Shown piece by piece: positions 1 to 5,224 of a stretch of 6,379 nt of DNA. This DNA is from Cyanobacteria bacterium UBA8803 (GTDB lineage: Bacteria > Cyanobacteriota > Cyanobacteriia > Cyanobacteriales > Coleofasciculaceae): NCBI GenBank assembly GCA_003505715.1, contig DNXU01000526.1, positions 5,804 through 12,182 on the forward strand, given 5' to 3'. How positions within the stretch are numbered: the first letter of the stretch is position 1; each line of letters starts with the position of its first letter. Made by a program: the position numbers and the translations under genes. A model generated the notes under the pieces. It made no database searches, was not told the DNA's origin, and saw nothing but the letters and a program-made list of their open reading frames with translations.

Positions 1-26
1 GCTGGTTGAGCGAAGTCGAAACCAGC
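1..26. repeat. REP-like palindromic hairpin, copy 1
   Basis: A 7-bp stem (GCTGGTT at 1-7 with AACCAGC at 20-26) encloses the 12-nt core GAGCGAAGTCGA. A second hairpin at 4411-4430 carries almost the same core (GAGCGTAGCCGA) but a different, still complementary stem. This suggests a dispersed structured repeat rather than chance. The core places GA opposite GA next to the stem, which could form tandem sheared G-A pairs in RNA or single-stranded DNA. The element touches the window edge and may extend further left. Its role is unknown. Confidence 0.6.
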
Positions 27-54
27 ACTCTCATAACATTCCCTAAATCCCCGC

Positions 55-86
55 AAAAATCTCAGCACTCTTCAGGTTCAGTGCTG
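55..86 (-). terminator. candidate intrinsic terminator of the LRR gene
   Basis: Read on the minus strand, CAGCACT (86-80) pairs with AGTGCTG (69-63) across a 10-nt loop. Three bases later comes a run of five T (59-55). It lies about 80 bp beyond the stop codon of the leucine-rich-repeat gene, in the right orientation to end its transcript. The stem is short and only moderately GC-rich, and cyanobacteria use few classical terminators, so this is tentative. Confidence 0.4.
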
Positions 87-143
87 CAATTTCATCCAAA
101 ATTTCCTGTGACTCCCGATCGCACCTTTCCCCTAGAACTGGGC

Positions 144-151
144 GCGATCGC
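144..151. repeat. HIP1 octamer GCGATCGC
   Basis: This is the highly iterated palindrome typical of many cyanobacterial genomes. Other exact copies in the window lie at 2915-2922 and 3233-3240 (inside ftsY) and at 6007-6014 and 6065-6072 (inside the doubtful small ORF). Their main value here is as a taxonomic marker. Confidence 0.85.
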
Positions 152-163
152 ACGCCAAATTTC

Positions 164-1015
164 TCAAAAAAGGCAAACATCTGGGCGACTAACTGGGCAA
201 GTTGGCTGTGCATTAGCAGAGCTACCCGCAGGAATTGGATTGCCTTGAAGCCAAAGCCACTCCAGATTTATGAGTCCTGCTAGAGGACTGACATCTGTAA
301 TTTGGTTTCCACCGAGGCCAAGCCCAATCAGGTTTATGAGTCCTGCTAAAGGGCTGACATCTGTAATTTGGTTGTTTTCGAGGCCAAGTCCGGTTAGCTT
401 TGTCAGTCCCGCTAGAGGGCTAACATTTGTAATTTGGTTTTGGTGGAGGTAAAGCTCATCCAGATTTGTCAATCCCGCGAGAGGATTGACATTTGTGATT
501 TGGTTGTTGCTCAGGACAAGCACCTCCAAATTTATCAGTCCCACTAGAGGTCTGACATCTTTGATTTGGTTGCTTTCAAGGTAAAGCTGCTCCAGATTTG
601 TGAGTCCTGCTAGAGGGCTGATATCTGTGATTTGGTTAACGCTGAGGCTAAGCTTCTTCAGATTTATAAGTCCCGCGAGAGGGCTGACATCTGCGATTTG
701 GTTGTCGGTGAGGTAAAGCTGCTCCAAGTTTGTGAATCCTGTTAGAGGAGTAATATCAGTAATTTGGTTGACTTCAAGGTAAAGCTCAGTGCGACTTGAC
801 AGATTCTCGGCAGCGAGTTCACAATCACTTGTATCTGCTTTTTCTAAGAGTATTTCTACTGTTTTTCGACGTTCTGCTGACAAACTGGTGAGGTTTTGAC
901 ACCACTCTTTAAAAGCACTCCCAAGACTGGGTGCGGCGGCTTGAGTAACTCCCCATCCGCTGCCACTGAACATCCACATACTTATCAACAGAGCAACTGC
1001 GCTAGTCGATTTCAT
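164..1015 (-). CDS. exported leucine-rich-repeat protein (internalin-like LRR)
   Basis: This 283-residue protein is probably exported and likely binds a protein or surface ligand; the ligand is unknown. Residues 1-28 look like a signal peptide: Lys2, a hydrophobic core at about 6-20, and a likely cleavage after the AAA at 26-28. A cap region (about 30-75) carries Cys39 and Cys65. It is followed by eight uninterrupted 22-residue repeats (76-251) of the pattern LxLxxNQIxDVSPLAGLxNLxx, then a partial ninth repeat and a C-terminal tail with Cys273 and Cys281. I recall similar WC/DC N-terminal and CPV..C.F C-terminal segments in other cyanobacterial LRR proteins, so the ends look native rather than truncated. 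The cysteine pairs may form disulfides, which fits export. The ATG is chosen because it gives a complete signal peptide; the ribosome site (AGAAG or TAGAG) is weak. The gene stands alone, divergent from the first Uma2 gene. No catalytic domain is seen. Confidence 0.92.
   Translation of the reverse strand: MKSTSAVALLISMWMFSGSGWGVTQAAAPSLGSAFKEWCQNLTSLSAERRKTVEILLEKADTSDCELAAENLSSRTELYLEVNQITDITPLTGFTNLEQLYLTDNQIADVSPLAGLINLKKLSLSVNQITDISPLAGLTNLEQLYLESNQIKDVRPLVGLINLEVLVLSNNQITNVNPLAGLTNLDELYLHQNQITNVSPLAGLTKLTGLGLENNQITDVSPLAGLINLIGLGLGGNQITDVSPLAGLINLEWLWLQGNPIPAGSSANAQPTCPVSRPDVCLF
263..790 (-). repeat. 66-bp tandem repeats, eight copies, encoding LRR units
   Basis: Eight consecutive 66-bp units encode residues 76-251 of the LRR protein with no insertions or deletions. 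Several units are close to identical at the DNA level; on the plus strand the segments GGGCTGACATCTGTAATTTG and its near-copies recur. This indicates expansion by duplication or homogenisation by recombination. Copy number is therefore likely to vary between strains and could be collapsed in short-read assemblies. Confidence 0.9.
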
Positions 1016-1052
1016 CTTCTAACTCTAATTTCTAGATGCTAAACTAATAGCT

Positions 1053-1115
1053 GGTAATTGGTAATTGGCAGCAGTTTGGAACCGATTACCGATTACCTAT
1101 TACCAATCACCAATC
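1053..1115. repeat. heptamer array upstream of the first Uma2 gene
   Basis: Two GGTAATT units (1053-1066) are followed by a 14-nt break. Five units of the opposite orientation follow: ACCGATT twice, ACCTATT, then ACCAATC twice (1081-1115). The two halves are partly complementary and can fold into a hairpin. The units match those of the array at 2394-2526. The array fills the divergent gap between the LRR gene and the first Uma2 gene. It belongs to the short tandemly repeated heptamers known from filamentous cyanobacteria. Confidence 0.85.
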
Positions 1116-1138
1116 ACCCCTTTGGTGATAACGTTTCA

Positions 1139-1741
1139 ATGGAAACTCTGATTCTCAATGTACCCCCTGCTGTAGGTCTAACAGACGAGCAGTTTTATCA
1201 ACTATGCGTGGCTAATGAAGAATGGCGATTAGAGTTAACAGCCCAAGGAGAACTAGTAATTATGCCCCCAACTGGCGGCGAAAGCGGCATTAGAAATGCT
1301 GACTTGACTACAGAGTTGAACTTGTGGAATCGCCAGACTCGGTTGGGAAAAGTCTTTGACTCCTCGACTGAATTCCGATTGCCCAATGGTGCCAAGCGTT
1401 CCCCTGATGTTTCATGGGTGATACTAGAACGGTGGGAAGCCTTGTGTGCTGAAGATAGAAAGCTTTTTCCTCCCTTGTGTCCAGATTTTGTTATCGAACT
1501 CCGCTCTGAAACAGATTCCTTGAAAGAGTTACGTGCCAAAATGCAAGAGTACCAAGATAACGGTGCTCGCTTGGGCTGGCTGCTTGACCCCCAAGCCCCC
1601 CTAGTTGAAATCTACCGACCTTTAAGGAATGTGGAAACTATTAACTTCTCCTTTGCAGAACCGCCTAAACTTTCCGGCGAAGATGTCCTACCGGGCTTTG
1701 TTCTCGATCTAACCTATATTTTTAACTCTTCGGGTAAGTGA
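1139..1741 (+). CDS. Uma2 family (DUF820) PD-(D/E)XK nuclease-fold protein, copy 1
   Basis: This 200-residue protein belongs to the Uma2/DUF820 family, a restriction-endonuclease-like fold found in many copies in filamentous cyanobacteria; its substrate is unknown. Family landmarks are PPTGGESG (43-50, with Glu48), FRLPNGAKRSPDVSW (79-93, with Asp90), CPDFVIELRS (114-123, with Glu120), Lys134, and the NGARLGWLLDP block (141-151). Asp90 and Glu120-x-Arg122 occupy the places of the PD...ExK active-site residues. The usual Lys is Arg here, and Lys134 might substitute. The reading frame is open back to a TTG at 1058, but those 27 extra codons are heptamer repeat DNA, so the ATG at 1139 is preferred. 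Only a weak GGTG ribosome site precedes it, 9 nt upstream. It faces its paralog tail to tail 18 bp away, and both end in the shared LSGEDVLPGFVL segment. Confidence 0.92.
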   Translation: METLILNVPPAVGLTDEQFYQLCVANEEWRLELTAQGELVIMPPTGGESGIRNADLTTELNLWNRQTRLGKVFDSSTEFRLPNGAKRSPDVSWVILERWEALCAEDRKLFPPLCPDFVIELRSETDSLKELRAKMQEYQDNGARLGWLLDPQAPLVEIYRPLRNVETINFSFAEPPKLSGEDVLPGFVLDLTYIFNSSGK

Positions 1742-1759
1742 GGGGCTTCCGACGAAAAG

Positions 1760-2368
1760 CTAACGCCACACTCGCCTCAGGTTGAGCACAAACCCAGGCA
1801 GTACATCCTCACCAGACAACTCGGTGGGATTTTCTAACACCTCCACCTCTGTTCCCGGTCGATAAATTTCCACCCTGCGGTGCTGCGGGTCAATTAGCCA
1901 CCCCAATCTGGCTCCGTTATCAATATATTCCCGCATCTTGGCTTGCAGTTTGCTGAGGCTGTCTGATTCAGAACGCAACTCCACCACAAAATCTGGGCAA
2001 AGCGGTACGAAGCCTTTTCGCTGTTGAGGAGTGAGCGCTTCCCAACGTTCCCTCCTAATCCAAGATGCATCGGGGGAACGATCTGCTCCATTAGGAAGCC
2101 TAAACCCAGTAGAGGAGTCAAAGGCTTCTCCTAAGTCTTCGTGTGTCTCGAACCAGTTACCGAGTTGCGTGCTGATACTGAGATTACGCTTACCCGATTC
2201 GCCTCCTGTGGGGGGATTCACAATCAATTCTCCTGCTGCTGTGCGTTCTAGCCTCAAGTCCCGATTCGCTGCTGCGAGTAACTCAAACTGTTCGGGTGTA
2301 ATGTGTAGAGCGATCACTGTCGGCAGTGCGATGGAGATGGTTTCCAGTTTGGCAGGTGTTTGTACCAT
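1760..2368 (-). CDS. Uma2 family (DUF820) PD-(D/E)XK nuclease-fold protein, copy 2
   Basis: This 202-residue paralog of the neighbouring Uma2 gene is roughly 60% identical by eye over the nuclease core. Its landmarks are NPPTGGESG (51-59, with Glu57), FRLPNGADRSPDASW (89-103, with Asp100), CPDFVVELRS (124-133, with Glu130), Lys144 and NGARLGWLIDP (151-161). The candidate active-site residues are thus conserved in both copies, which argues that both are functional. The frame is open back to 2479, but those 37 codons are heptamer repeats. The ATG at 2368 has a good ribosome site, GAGGT, 4 nt upstream, and fixes the start. It lies downstream of ftsY in the same orientation. A 164-bp gap that can form a large hairpin separates them, so co-transcription with ftsY is doubtful. 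The biological role and any link to the flanking repeats are unknown. Confidence 0.93.
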   Translation of the reverse strand: MVQTPAKLETISIALPTVIALHITPEQFELLAAANRDLRLERTAAGELIVNPPTGGESGKRNLSISTQLGNWFETHEDLGEAFDSSTGFRLPNGADRSPDASWIRRERWEALTPQQRKGFVPLCPDFVVELRSESDSLSKLQAKMREYIDNGARLGWLIDPQHRRVEIYRPGTEVEVLENPTELSGEDVLPGFVLNLRRVWR

Positions 2369-2372
2369 CGTT

Positions 2373-2377
2373 ACCTC
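2373..2377 (-). promoter_or_regulatory. ribosome binding site fixing the start of Uma2 copy 2
   Basis: On the minus strand GAGGT lies 4 nt before the ATG at 2368. It supports that start over the in-frame upstream alternatives, which lie in repeat DNA. Confidence 0.7.
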
Positions 2378-2393
2378 AATAAAATCGGATTTG

Positions 2394-2526
2394 GGTAATT
2401 GGTAATTGGTGATGGGTGATCGGTGATCGGTGAGCGGTGATGGGTGATCGGTGATGGGTGAGAAATTACCAATCCCCAATTACCAATCACCAATTACCAA
2501 TCACCAATTACCAATCACCAATTACC
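2394..2526. repeat. bidirectional heptamer array forming a long hairpin
   Basis: Ten 7-bp units of the GGTRATN type run without a gap from 2394 to 2463: GGTAATT twice, then GGTGATG, GGTGATC and GGTGAGC variants. Nine units of the opposite orientation follow at once, AATTACC alternating mostly with AATCACC, from 2464 to 2526. The two halves are largely complementary, giving an imperfect hairpin of over 60 positions per arm with almost no loop. It fills the gap between the ftsY stop and the second Uma2 gene and could terminate or stabilise the ftsY transcript. There is no following T-run, so an intrinsic terminator in the strict sense is not shown. Confidence 0.92.
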
Positions 2527-2532
2527 AATTTA

Positions 2533-4350
2533 TCAACCACTTAGCAGTGCTTCCACAAACTCGTAACTTGAGAAGGGACGCAAATCCTCAATCCCTTCCC
2601 CAGCTCCAATAAACCGGATGGGCAACCCCAACTGCTGTACCACCGCCAGAGCTACACCTCCTTTAGCAGTTCCATCTAATTTTGTCAATACCACTCCACT
2701 AAGTTTTGCGGCCTCCGAAAACACTTCTGCCTGACGCAGGCCATTTTGGCCGAGGGTGGCATCCAAAACTAAGAGAGATTCAACCTTAGCGTCGGCAGCT
2801 TTTTTATCCACAATCCGACGAATTTTCGCTAGCTCCTCCATCAAGTTTTTCTTGTTTTGCAGACGCCCTGCTGTATCTACTAGCAGTAATTCCGTGTTTC
2901 GGGATTGGGCTGCCGCGATCGCATCAAACACCACCGCCGCCGGATCGGTATTCTTGCCGGGATTGGCAATTACTTCTGTGCCACTGCGTTCTCCCCAAAT
3001 CTTCACCTGTTCCACTGCTGCGGCGCGGAAGGTATCCCCTGCGGCAATTAAGCAGCTATAGCCGGATTTATTGGCTAAGTGGGCTAGTTTGCCAATCGTC
3101 GTAGTTTTACCAACCCCATTCACCCCCGTCATCAACCAGATATTGAGGGTGTCTTTTTCCGGTACAAAAGTAGGACTGTAGGATTCGGTGCAAGGTTTAT
3201 CCAGCAAATCCCGCAATATTTGTTTCAAGTAGGCGATCGCTTGTTCGGGAGGCAGCACTTCCTGTCGCATTTTGGCTTGCAGGGTTTCGATAATATAGTC
3301 CGTTGCCTCAACCCCCACATCAGCCTGCAATAGCAGCGACTCAATCTCACTTACAGCGTCCTGGTTCAAAGGACCTTGACCGACAATCGCTCTAAGTTGG
3401 TTCACCAAGCTGCGCCGAGTTTTACCCAATCCCTCCCGCAGCCGTTTGAGCCAACTAATTTCTTCAACAGAGATATCGTCAGGACTGCGCCCCTGAGATG
3501 CTAACACTCTAGCCGACCACAGGAACCCTTCATCAAAGGCCAGAACTCCTGCTTGTGGTTCTTCTAATGCTGTTGCCGCCACTGCTGTTTCGTGGGGTGG
3601 GGCGACCTTAAGTGGTTCTGGTTCTGGCGTTTCAATCGCGGTGGCTTCAAGACGTTTCAGCCGTTCCTGACGATCCGCTTGACGCGCCCAGATGGGTACG
3701 GGGGCACTTGGTTCTTCTGAGACTGGTACTTCTGCCTGTGCCTCTGGTTCTATAGCTTCAGCTGCTACTGCTGATTCGGGCAAGGGTTCGGGTGCCTCTG
3801 GTTGGGGTTCGACTAAGGCTTCAGGAGTTGGTGTTGGTGTTTCTGGTGGGGCTGTTGTGGTTTCTTCTGGAGAAGTGGCTACTTTAGCAGTTGCTTCTAC
3901 TTCTGGTGGCGTAACTATTGATTCTACTGATTCTACCGGAGCAGATTCTTCTTCAATAACCGCTTCCGTAACTGCTGAAGGGACTGCTGCCACCTGAGAT
4001 TCTGCACTATCAGCTGTCGGTGATGGTTCTGGCTCAACTGTTGCAGCTGGGCTGGATGGCTGTGCTGTTTGGGTAACCTCTGGTTGCCCTACTGCCTCTT
4101 CTGTTGGTGCGATTTCTGCTGGTTCTGTGACCTCTGGCGCTGCTTGTTCCGAGGAATGCTGATGCTTCTGAATATTTTTATAGGCAGCTTTCGCCCAACT
4201 CAGGTAATCTTCAGCAGCAGCTGGTGCTTGCTCTGGGGTAGCCTGCTCAGTCGCCTGCTGTTCTGGTTCAACCTGGGGCGTTGCCGAGGGGGTCTCCTGA
4301 GAAGATACTTCTTTATTGCCAATCTGGCGGCGAAACCAATTAAAAACCAT
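2533..4350 (-). CDS. ftsY: signal recognition particle receptor FtsY
   Basis: FtsY is the SRP receptor GTPase. It docks SRP-ribosome complexes at the membrane so that nascent membrane proteins reach the translocon. The protein has 605 residues. The NG core starts near residue 295. The helical N domain (about 297-385) is followed by the G domain with the P-loop GVNGVGKTT (409-417), DTFRAAA (439-445), DTAGR (492-496), TKLDGTAKGG (556-565) and GAGEGIEDLRPF (582-593). All motifs are intact. The first 290 residues are an extension rich in Pro, Glu, Ala, Ser and Thr, starting with the short basic amphipathic MVFNWFRRQ, a likely membrane anchor. Islands of ordinary sequence stand out at 47-65 (EDYLSWAKAAYKNIQKHQH) and at 219-240. 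The ATG at 4350 is preceded by AGGTG, a plausible ribosome site. It lies 143 bp downstream of nusB on the same strand; that gap holds heptamers and a REP-like hairpin. Confidence 0.98.
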   Translation of the reverse strand: MVFNWFRRQIGNKEVSSQETPSATPQVEPEQQATEQATPEQAPAAAEDYLSWAKAAYKNIQKHQHSSEQAAPEVTEPAEIAPTEEAVGQPEVTQTAQPSSPAATVEPEPSPTADSAESQVAAVPSAVTEAVIEEESAPVESVESIVTPPEVEATAKVATSPEETTTAPPETPTPTPEALVEPQPEAPEPLPESAVAAEAIEPEAQAEVPVSEEPSAPVPIWARQADRQERLKRLEATAIETPEPEPLKVAPPHETAVAATALEEPQAGVLAFDEGFLWSARVLASQGRSPDDISVEEISWLKRLREGLGKTRRSLVNQLRAIVGQGPLNQDAVSEIESLLLQADVGVEATDYIIETLQAKMRQEVLPPEQAIAYLKQILRDLLDKPCTESYSPTFVPEKDTLNIWLMTGVNGVGKTTTIGKLAHLANKSGYSCLIAAGDTFRAAAVEQVKIWGERSGTEVIANPGKNTDPAAVVFDAIAAAQSRNTELLLVDTAGRLQNKKNLMEELAKIRRIVDKKAADAKVESLLVLDATLGQNGLRQAEVFSEAAKLSGVVLTKLDGTAKGGVALAVVQQLGLPIRFIGAGEGIEDLRPFSSYEFVEALLSG

Positions 4351-4369
4351 CGCACCTGTGTTGAAAATA

Positions 4370-4404
4370 GGGAATAGGGAATGGGGAATGGGGAATAGGG
4401 AATA
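4370..4404. repeat. heptamer array between nusB and ftsY
   Basis: Five exact-length units lie in tandem: GGGAATA, GGGAATG, GGGAATG, GGGAATA, GGGAATA. Unlike the other arrays, all are in one orientation. On the coding (minus) strand they give a pyrimidine-rich CCCNATT tract ending about 20 nt before the ftsY start, so they would lie in the ftsY leader. Confidence 0.88.
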
Positions 4405-4410
4405 GGTTTA

Positions 4411-4430
4411 CCCTGAGCGTAGCCGAAGGG
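4411..4430. repeat. REP-like palindromic hairpin, copy 2
   Basis: CCCTGAGCGTAGCCGAAGGG forms a CCCT/AGGG stem around the core GAGCGTAGCCGA. Ten of the 12 core bases match the copy at 1-26, whereas the stem bases differ and remain paired. A degenerate third copy of the core (TGAGCGCAGCC) may lie at 4468-4478. The element is in the nusB-ftsY gap, next to the heptamer array. Confidence 0.65.
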
Positions 4431-4444
4431 GAATGGGAGCAGAA

Positions 4445-4463
4445 GAAGGATTTTCGTTCCTTC
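4445..4463. repeat. short perfect hairpin in the nusB-ftsY gap
   Basis: GAAGGA (4445-4450) pairs with TCCTTC (4458-4463) across a 7-nt loop. No T-run follows on the minus strand, so it is not a convincing terminator. It might contribute to processing or attenuation between nusB and ftsY. Confidence 0.35.
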
Positions 4464-4493
4464 GTTGTGAGCGCAGCCCATGGTGCCTAATAA

Positions 4494-5138
4494 CTATAAT
4501 AAATTTTCCATCGCAGGTGGTGCTTGAGGTTTCATGCGGTTAGTGACCCGGCGTAAAACACCATTGATAAATCGGTGCCCTTCCTCATCACTGTAACGTT
4601 TGGCCAGTTCTACAGCTTCGTTAATGGCAACCCGTTCGGGAATGCCTAAAAATTCCATTTCTACCACCGCTAGCCGCAAGATATCCCGATCGATGCGCGG
4701 CAGACGATTGAGCTGCCAATCCTGGAGAGCTTGGGTCAAAATTTCATTAACCTCCAACTGCCTGCGATTGATAGTTTGAAGAATCTCCATCGCGTAGGCG
4801 CGGACTTCATGCTGGTTAGTCAGCTGGATAATTTCGGGGAATTCTACCGCTGTGCCCAGGCGGTTGATCGCATTCTGGGTGAGTTCAATCGCCTCACCGA
4901 CCATTACTCTAGCACTGTGCAGGTCAGTAGCCCGGGTTTGGCTATTCAGAAGGCGATCACTTCCTCGTTTTAGTTCGGCAGCAGCGGTTTCTAAAGCCTC
5001 TTGAATTTCACTACTCAGGGTGCGGACTGCTGCTAATACCAGATTTGTTAGTTGCTCTTTCTCCAGTTGTTCGGGGGAGTTAGGCATTTGAGAGAGGCTC
5101 AAAAGAGCCAGTTCTCGGGCAATTCGGCGCGGTTGCAT
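4494..5138 (-). CDS. nusB: transcription antitermination factor NusB
   Basis: NusB, with NusE (ribosomal protein S10), binds boxA RNA. It helps RNA polymerase read through rRNA operons and couples this to ribosome assembly. The 214-residue protein has the family N terminus [17 protein letters not shown] (1-17). The diagnostic C-terminal half contains [16 protein letters not shown] (146-161), [22 protein letters not shown] (166-187) and [10 protein letters not shown] (189-198). Between them, about residues 20-125, lies an extra helical, Glu/Ala/Leu-rich stretch. The protein is therefore about 75 residues longer than E. coli NusB, a length I associate with cyanobacterial members. The ATG at 5138 begins the conserved N terminus; no good ribosome site precedes it, and the leader is AT-rich heptamer DNA. 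It lies 86 bp downstream of the DUF502 gene and 143 bp upstream of ftsY on the same strand, probably in one operon. Confidence 0.97.
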   Translation of the reverse strand: MQPRRIARELALLSLSQMPNSPEQLEKEQLTNLVLAAVRTLSSEIQEALETAAAELKRGSDRLLNSQTRATDLHSARVMVGEAIELTQNAINRLGTAVEFPEIIQLTNQHEVRAYAMEILQTINRRQLEVNEILTQALQDWQLNRLPRIDRDILRLAVVEMEFLGIPERVAINEAVELAKRYSDEEGHRFINGVLRRVTNRMKPQAPPAMENLL

Positions 5139-5144
5139 AGTTTT

Positions 5145-5221
5145 AGTTATTGGTTATTTGTCATTTTTCATTGTTCCTCAGTTATTCGCTTGCTCACAAA
5201 CAACCAATAACAAACAACAAA
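5145..5221. repeat. paired heptamer arrays between the DUF502 gene and nusB
   Basis: Four 7-bp units (AGTTATT, GGTTATT, TGTCATT, TTTCATT; 5145-5172) are followed, after about 20 bp, by four units of the opposite orientation (TCACAAA, CAACCAA, TAACAAA, CAACAAA; 5194-5221). A perfect 10-bp stem is available: GTTATTGGTT at 5146-5155 with AACCAATAAC at 5202-5211. The unit sequence differs from that of the other arrays, but the period and the orientation switch are the same. The array occupies nearly the whole 86-bp gap and forms the nusB leader. Confidence 0.75.
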
Positions 5222-5224
5222 TGA

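Noticed and set aside
6..248. Plus-strand 80-codon open frame at the left edge
   Set aside because: It runs antisense through the candidate terminator and the 3' end of the LRR gene, and its product has low complexity and no recognisable family.
270..452. Plus-strand frame with repeated MSPARGLTSVIWF-like peptide
   Set aside because: It is the antisense image of the 66-bp LRR repeats; the peptide periodicity follows from the repeat DNA.
1198..1539. Minus-strand frame opposite the first Uma2 gene (a similar plus-strand frame lies at 2031-2405 opposite the second)
   Set aside because: The two antisense products resemble each other only because the sense genes are paralogs; the sense frames match the Uma2 family.
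2394..2526. CRISPR array
   Set aside because: The units are contiguous 7-mers without spacers, and orientation reverses halfway; no cas gene is present.
1053..2526. Insertion sequence or composite transposon
   Set aside because: No transposase, no precise terminal inverted repeats and no target duplication are visible; only the looser cassette-like idea is kept as a finding.
3692..3997. Plus-strand Gly/Ser/Ala-rich frame within ftsY
   Set aside because: It is the complement of the Pro/Glu/Ala-rich FtsY linker; low complexity keeps the opposite frame free of stops.
4200..4481. Minus-strand frame across the nusB-ftsY gap and the ftsY start
   Set aside because: It begins in the REP and heptamer DNA and then runs out of frame through the start of ftsY, whose own frame has clear family motifs.
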